64,000 nt of DNA from Halogranum amylolyticum (GTDB taxonomy: Archaea > Halobacteriota > Halobacteria > Halobacteriales > Haloferacaceae), in the NCBI RefSeq assembly GCF_900110465.1, contig NZ_FODV01000008.1, positions 82,825-146,824 on the forward strand, in the 5' to 3' direction. Numbering within the stretch: the stretch's first letter is position 1; every line of letters begins with the position of its first letter. The position numbers were made by a program, and so were the translations under genes. The notes beneath the pieces are model-generated. The model was not told where the DNA came from and ran no database searches. It saw only the letters and a list, made by a program, of their open reading frames with translations. Shown in pieces: positions 60,607 to 64,000 of the stretch.

Positions 60607-60948
60607 TCACTCAGGTGTGACAGTCGTCGTCTCGTCGTCGCCGTGGTCGATGTCGACCGTGTGTCGCGTATGTCGGGCGTGAATCTCGGCCCAGCGCCGA
60701 GCGGGGCGTTCGGACAGAAACTCGTCGCCGTCGGGACACTGCCGACAACGGGCGACCCACGGACTGACGCTGTCGGGGAAGTGTCCCGTGTGACGCATGT
60801 GGTCGAGAGCGAACTGTTCGACGGACTGGTTTCCGACCTGCAGGTCGTCGAGTTCGTAGGAGAGCTCCCACTCGCAATTACAACGACTGCAGGAGACCGT
60901 CGGTACGTTGTCGTAGTCGGGCTCGCCGTCGTCACTCTCGTCGGACAC
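60607..60948 (-). CDS. Small protein with two CxxC motifs
   Basis: A 113-residue acidic protein from GTG 60948. CSRCNCEWELSYE and CRQCPDGDEF give two CxxC pairs about 50 residues apart, suggesting a zinc ribbon. The Asp/Thr-rich C-terminus is disordered. Function unknown. A longer frame to 61020 exists but is not convincing. It is convergent with the broken nuclease-like gene. Confidence 0.6.
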   Translation of the reverse strand: MSDESDDGEPDYDNVPTVSCSRCNCEWELSYELDDLQVGNQSVEQFALDHMRHTGHFPDSVSPWVARCRQCPDGDEFLSERPARRWAEIHARHTRHTVDIDHGDDETTTVTPE

Positions 60949-62078
60949 GGTTCTTCGTATGCAGTGACTTCCTTTCTGTGTGTCGGTACGACCGGTGGTC
61001 GACACGCTGAAACTCGACAAGGAGACTGGAATAAACGGTGGCGTGACCGGCGAAAGTCAGACCGGTCACGACGAACGTGCAACGCTGTCAGACGAGGGTT
61101 GTGAACCTCTCGTTAAATCCCCGTTTTCTGTTCGATCGGATCGCTTCCGTCGCTCGATCAAAGTCGGTCGACCGCTTCGACTCCCGTCTGAGGCGGGAGA
61201 CTGTACGTTCGAAACCGTCGTCCGTCCGTCAGAGGCCTCGACAACTCAGTCGAACCGAACCTCGAGGCGGTCCCATCACACCTGCTCGCTGCTCACGTAC
61301 TGCGGTGAGAGCGTACCGACCCGTGTGTGAACTGCGAACCGGATAACCGGCTTCGTCGAACTCACAGGCGAACGTCCGGACTGTGAACGACAGGTGTCGT
61401 CGGTGGCGGCCGATACAAGCGAGCCTCGACAACCGACGAGGCGGCTCTGGTGGGTGTCGCCACCGTCATTGCCGCGGTCGTCGTGCATACACCGTCTGCT
61501 CGCTGTGCGAGCGGTCGAACCTCCATCCGTCGCGTTGGATTTGGAGATACGTTCCTCACCGACGAGTGTCCGTCGTTCGGAACGGTCGGTTCCGGTCCAG
61601 TAGTCGTCGACTGCGCTTACGGAAGCAGCCCTCACGACGGCGACACGACTAATATCGCCGAGAGTTGGACCGACTAGCAGCGTCGTCGGTTCAGTGGTCT
61701 CCGTCTCATCGCCGAAGTCCGTTCGAGTACTCGGTCGCGAACGACCGTCGACGGCTGGTAGTCGGGCCCCACCGTCTTTGTTAATCTCGCACAAGAGGTG
61801 TACAGATGCGAATCCCATACAGTGGTTCTCTCTCGTAGTGTCTCGGAAAGCATACTCTCTACTGCGAGCGAAACGTTGCGGGATCCGGAGAAACGGCCGA
61901 AGTCTGGTCCTAACGGGGCGACGACAGCTAGGTCTTTCGATCCAAAGACCGATAAGAGAGTGACTAACTCGACGGTCCCTCGTAAGTCGACTCCGACGTT
62001 AGTGTCGGTCACCGCCGAGGAAGACGGACGACGTACTAAGCAAAAAAAGCGAGATGGCGAGAAGGACGAACGACGCAG
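60949..62078. other. 1.1 kb gene-poor stretch
   Basis: No gene passes a fair reading. Several long frames exist on both strands (for example 61276-61818 minus and 61450-61677 plus), but they lack typical haloarchaeal acidity or family features. It holds an 8-base-arm hairpin at 61043-61069 and a CTCCCG...CGGGAG inverted repeat near 61181-61199. A plus-strand peptide with FGDTFLTDECPSFG looks like a piece of a decayed exported protein. Confidence 0.4.
61043..61069. repeat. Inverted repeat GTGACCGG ... CCGGTCAC
   Basis: Perfect 8-base arms at 61043-61050 and 61062-61069 with 11 bases between them, near the start of the gene-poor stretch. It may be an operator, an RNA hairpin, or the end of a lost element. 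Confidence 0.5.
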
Positions 62079-62966
62079 TTAGTACCGCGAGGGCAGGTAC
62101 GCCATCCCGACGAGGAGCACCGCGACGGATCCACAGAGGATGACGATCCCCCAGAGTCCGTTGACCTGCTCGTGGAACTCGGCGATACTGTTCGTCTGCA
62201 TTCGGTAGCTCTCGAAGTTCTGCGTGAGAGCGACCGTCTCGTTGTCTTGGAAGTGGACGAGGTACGTCTGGTTACCGAGGGTGACGTTCCCCTCGTCGCT
62301 CAGTTCGGCGGTGTTAGTCTTCTCTCCTGTCCACGCCAGTGTGACCGACTCGTTTTCGACCGCGTCGACCGTCGTCTCGTTACCCTGGTACGTCAGCGAG
62401 TCGTTCTCGCTGTACTGCTGGGTGGACGGTTCGGGGAAGTACTCGTCGACCGGGACGGCGTTCAGACTCCCGTCTTCACCTTCGACGAGCACGACACGTT
62501 CGCCGTTTCGCATGACCGTCTGGTTGTCCGCTGCGGGATCGTTCTGGAGGACCTGCGTCTGGTTGATCTCCTCCCGAAGGACGAAGTCCGTCGGGTTCCC
62601 CGACGTCTGCTGAACGAGGACACGGTAGGTGGTGTTGTTCTGCCCCATGTTCACCGTCGTGTTGTTCTCCCACTGGGCGGTGTAGCGGGCTGAGTCGTTC
62701 ACCCACGAGACTTGCCCGGAGCGGACGAGTTCTCCACCGCCACCACCACCGCCGTGGCCGCCACCACCGCCACTCTGAACCTCTGCAGAGATGCTCGTGA
62801 CGTTGTACGTCTGTCCCTCGACTTGGAAGGTCTCTCCCTGACTGAGTTCGTATTCGGGGTTCTCGAACCCGATCGTTGGAGTCTGGGCGGTCGCGATGAG
62901 CGAGTAAGCGCCCGCGCCGATGACCAGGAAGAGCGCGACGTAGATGGCCGCAGCGCGTCGTTGCAT
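62079..62966 (-). CDS. Membrane protein with glycosylation-rich outer domain
   Basis: A 295-residue protein with one N-terminal helix (AAAIYVALFLVIGAGAYSLIA) and one near the C-terminus (LWGIVILCGSVAVLLVGMAYL). The middle is outside, with a Gly/His-rich stretch (GGGGGHGGGGGGGE, about 65-78) and at least ten N-X-S/T sequons (NDSA, NNTT, NQTV, NETT and others), suggesting heavy N-glycosylation. I know no family name. The frame continues upstream to 63173, but ATG 62966 begins the first helix. Confidence 0.72.
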   Translation of the reverse strand: MQRRAAAIYVALFLVIGAGAYSLIATAQTPTIGFENPEYELSQGETFQVEGQTYNVTSISAEVQSGGGGGHGGGGGGGELVRSGQVSWVNDSARYTAQWENNTTVNMGQNNTTYRVLVQQTSGNPTDFVLREEINQTQVLQNDPAADNQTVMRNGERVVLVEGEDGSLNAVPVDEYFPEPSTQQYSENDSLTYQGNETTVDAVENESVTLAWTGEKTNTAELSDEGNVTLGNQTYLVHFQDNETVALTQNFESYRMQTNSIAEFHEQVNGLWGIVILCGSVAVLLVGMAYLPSRY

Positions 62967-63048
62967 ACGTGGGCCAAAGGCTACCCGGCGTATAACGGTT
63001 ACTTTTCGGCTGACAGACCTTCGGTCCCGTGAAGTTGAACGGACCGAC

Positions 63049-63252
63049 TCACGAGCCGCCCCGACCGGGAAGAACTTCGACGAGCAGTACGAGAAATACG
63101 ACACCCACGGCGACGACAGCGACCACGAGGCTCTCGAGACTGAGCGGGAAAAGCGAGGAGACGGCAACCACACCGGCGCGTAGTCCGCAGCGGATCGCGG
63201 GACGCCACGGGAGATGGAGATACGCGAGGACGGTTATCGAAACGGCGAACAC
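63049..63252 (-). CDS. Possible small membrane protein (67 aa)
   Basis: A 67-residue frame from GTG with hydrophobic runs VSITVLAYLHL and GVVAVSSLFPLSLESLVVAV then VAVGVVFLVLLVEVL. It lies just upstream of the glycoprotein-like gene in the same orientation, so the two could be one unit. No ATG start and short length make it uncertain. Confidence 0.4.
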   Translation of the reverse strand: MFAVSITVLAYLHLPWRPAIRCGLRAGVVAVSSLFPLSLESLVVAVVAVGVVFLVLLVEVLPGRGGS

Positions 63253-63466
63253 GTAGTCGAGAGTGTCTAAGTACGCATTGGTGAACTGACGGCCAACGAG
63301 TCGGTCTCTCCCTTGCGTACGAGAACTAGCGAGTTAATCTTTCGGCTGTTGGGGTTGCTCTAGAGCCTCATCTCTGTCGTTGCGAGCGCCGAGTTATCTG
63401 CAGACAAAATCGATGTCTCCGGAACGGTAGGTGGCGTCTCTGATTGGTCTCAATCGGAGATAGAGA

Positions 63467-63542
63467 AGCCAAGGGCCGGATTTGAACCGGCGATGGGCGG
63501 CTCTGCAGGCCGCTGCGTTAGGCCGGACTCTGCCACCTTGGC
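63467..63542 (-). tRNA. tRNA-Cys (anticodon GCA)
   Basis: Acceptor GCCAAGG/CCTTGGC, T-arm GCCGG-TTCAAAT-CCGGC, anticodon loop with GCA and discriminator U73, all as expected for Cys. In haloarchaeal rRNA operons tRNA-Cys usually follows 5S, as here. The gap to 5S is about 310 bases. Confidence 0.96.
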
Positions 63543-63626
63543 GCAGTTGACCGTAGAGTAGTAGCGCGCTTAAGCCTAGCGGTCTCAGGTCGACTGCTTC
63601 GTTCGATTACGCCCGATCAAGCGGTT

Positions 63627-63658
63627 CCCACCTTCGCGCCGCCAGGCGCGATGGTGGG
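63627..63658. repeat. Long GC-rich hairpin between 5S and tRNA-Cys
   Basis: CCCACC (63627-63632) and CGCGCC (63635-63640) pair with GGCGCG (63645-63650) and GGTGGG (63653-63658) around a 4-base loop, with TT/AT mismatches between. Could be a processing stem or the terminator part for the rRNA operon. Confidence 0.6.
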
Positions 63659-63659
63659 C

Positions 63660-63800
63660 CCTGTCTGCTGATGCTGTGCCGTCGCTGCCGCGGTACTGTC
63701 GTTGCTTGTGTGATACTGACTGTTTCGTCGCGGACGCGGGGCTGTCGGTAGCTCGTCGCAGACGCGGTGCTGTCGCTGTCCGGTGCTGTCGCTCGTCGCT
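63660..63800. repeat. Imperfect GCTGTCG-type repeats in the 5S-tRNA spacer
   Basis: The spacer holds several copies of (A/G)CTGTCG(C/T) spaced 10-30 bases apart, for example near 63684, 63704, 63746, 63770 and 63784. No coding frame is believable. It may be a product of slippage. Confidence 0.4.
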
Positions 63801-63812
63801 ACAAATGAAATA

Positions 63813-63841
63813 AGCCCCCGAGCACCGAATGCTCGGGGGCT
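63813..63841 (-). terminator. Strong stem-loop after the 5S rRNA gene
   Basis: AGCCCCCGAGCA pairs perfectly with TGCTCGGGGGCT around a CCGAA loop (12 base pairs). On the minus strand it starts 12 bases after the 5S 3' end and is followed by TTATTTCATTTG. It is likely the rRNA terminator or a processing hairpin. Confidence 0.75.
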
Positions 63842-63852
63842 GAGATATGAGT

Positions 63853-63974
63853 GGAGGCGGCGAAGAAGTGTTTCCAGAGGGTCTCCCACTCCAGTACTTG
63901 CTTCCACGCTGGTGAGCTTAACTTCCGTGTTCGGGATGGGTACGGGTGGAACCTCACCGCTGTGGCCGCCTGAA
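63853..63974 (-). rRNA. rrf: 5S ribosomal RNA
   Basis: The minus strand begins TTCAGGCGGCCACAGCGG and contains GGTTCCACCCGTACCCATCC and CGAACACGGAAGTTAAGC, the universal 5S blocks, ending CGCCGCCT, which pairs with the 5' AGGCGGC. The roughly 122-base length is normal. The rest of the rRNA operon (23S, 16S) would lie beyond the right edge. Confidence 0.97.
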
Positions 63975-64000
63975 CGCCGACCTACGGAATCGAACCGTAG
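63975..64000 (-). other. Start of the 23S-5S spacer
   Basis: The last bases hold a small hairpin (CTACGG ... CCGTAG) directly before 5S on the minus strand, probably a 5S processing stem. The 23S 3' end is not yet reached. Confidence 0.6.

Noticed and set aside
61450..61677. Plus-strand 75-codon frame with GFGDTFLTDECPSFG
   Set aside because: It looks a little like a piece of an exported protein, but has no clear start, no full signal peptide and stops early. Kept only as a possible fossil.
61276..61818. Minus-strand open frame of 180 codons in the gene-poor stretch
   Set aside because: Composition is not acidic, no domain or conserved stretch is visible, and it overlaps other frames of equal length. 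Likely chance in GC-rich DNA.
63617..63907. Minus-strand frame across the 5S gene
   Set aside because: It covers the 5S rRNA 3' part and the repeat spacer, so it cannot be a normal protein gene.
1..64000. CRISPR array or cas genes
   Set aside because: No series of regularly spaced identical repeats with unique spacers is seen, and no Cas-like protein is present.

Overview
This window looks like chromosomal DNA of a halophilic archaeon (class Halobacteria). The supporting signs are a GC-rich sequence, strongly acidic proteins, many families I know only from haloarchaea (HalOD1, the Hvo_1808 type, DUF58xx-like proteins), archaeal S6e, an archaeal RNase P RNA, Tat signal peptides with lipoboxes, and TATA boxes placed about 26-30 bases before start codons as in leaderless transcription. 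The right edge holds the 3' part of an rRNA operon on the minus strand (5S rRNA, then tRNA-Cys). I cannot name the genus.

Layout. 1-7.8 kb: partial rimI, aconitase, dUTPase, a DUF4397 protein, a repeat-rich stretch beside an intron-containing tRNA-Lys, and an M20 peptidase. 7.8-17.6 kb: a stand-alone siroheme nitrite/sulfite reductase, an AIM24 protein, a HalOD1 protein, a drug/metabolite exporter behind a large hairpin, a 5'-nucleotidase, a beta-CASP RNase-like protein and a Tat-exported PQQ-type beta-propeller. 17.6-28.4 kb: a SOUL protein, a winged-helix/membrane pair, a spondin lipoprotein coupled to a membrane-anchored sulfite-oxidase-like enzyme, a metzincin lipoprotein, a Zn/Cd efflux operon (P-type ATPase plus CDF), and RNase P RNA. 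28.5-41.4 kb: AMMECR1 protein, nicotinate phosphoribosyltransferase, three tandem Hvo_1808-like surface proteins, an insertion-element remnant, an isochorismatase-fold hydrolase, a broken DUF4385 gene, an M23-like protein, a lipoate-ligase-like protein and dihydroorotase. 41.6-48.5 kb: an oligopeptide-type ABC importer with fused ATPases. 48.6-58.2 kb: three UspA proteins, a DHH phosphoesterase, S6e, an M29 aminopeptidase and 6-phosphogluconate dehydrogenase. 58.2-64 kb: membrane-anchored ferredoxin, tRNA-Arg, a frameshifted nuclease-like gene, a 1.1 kb gene-poor stretch, a membrane protein, and tRNA-Cys with 5S rRNA.

Most of the window is ordinary core chromosome. The accessory signals cluster at 5.0-5.5 kb (dispersed repeat, duplicated tRNA 3' end, tRNA intron), 35.3-35.6 kb (hairpin-ended non-autonomous element), 37.6-38.0 kb (pseudogene), 53.96-54.6 kb (tRNA-like cloverleaf plus inverted repeat copy) and 59.1-62.1 kb (frameshifted nuclease-like gene beside a tRNA, then non-coding DNA). 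I did not find a convincing undescribed multi-gene system. The best novel leads are the tandem zincin-like surface proteins in which the middle copy has lost a catalytic histidine, the tripled motif in the SOUL protein, the remodelled region beside tRNA-Lys, and the long 5' hairpin of the exporter gene.
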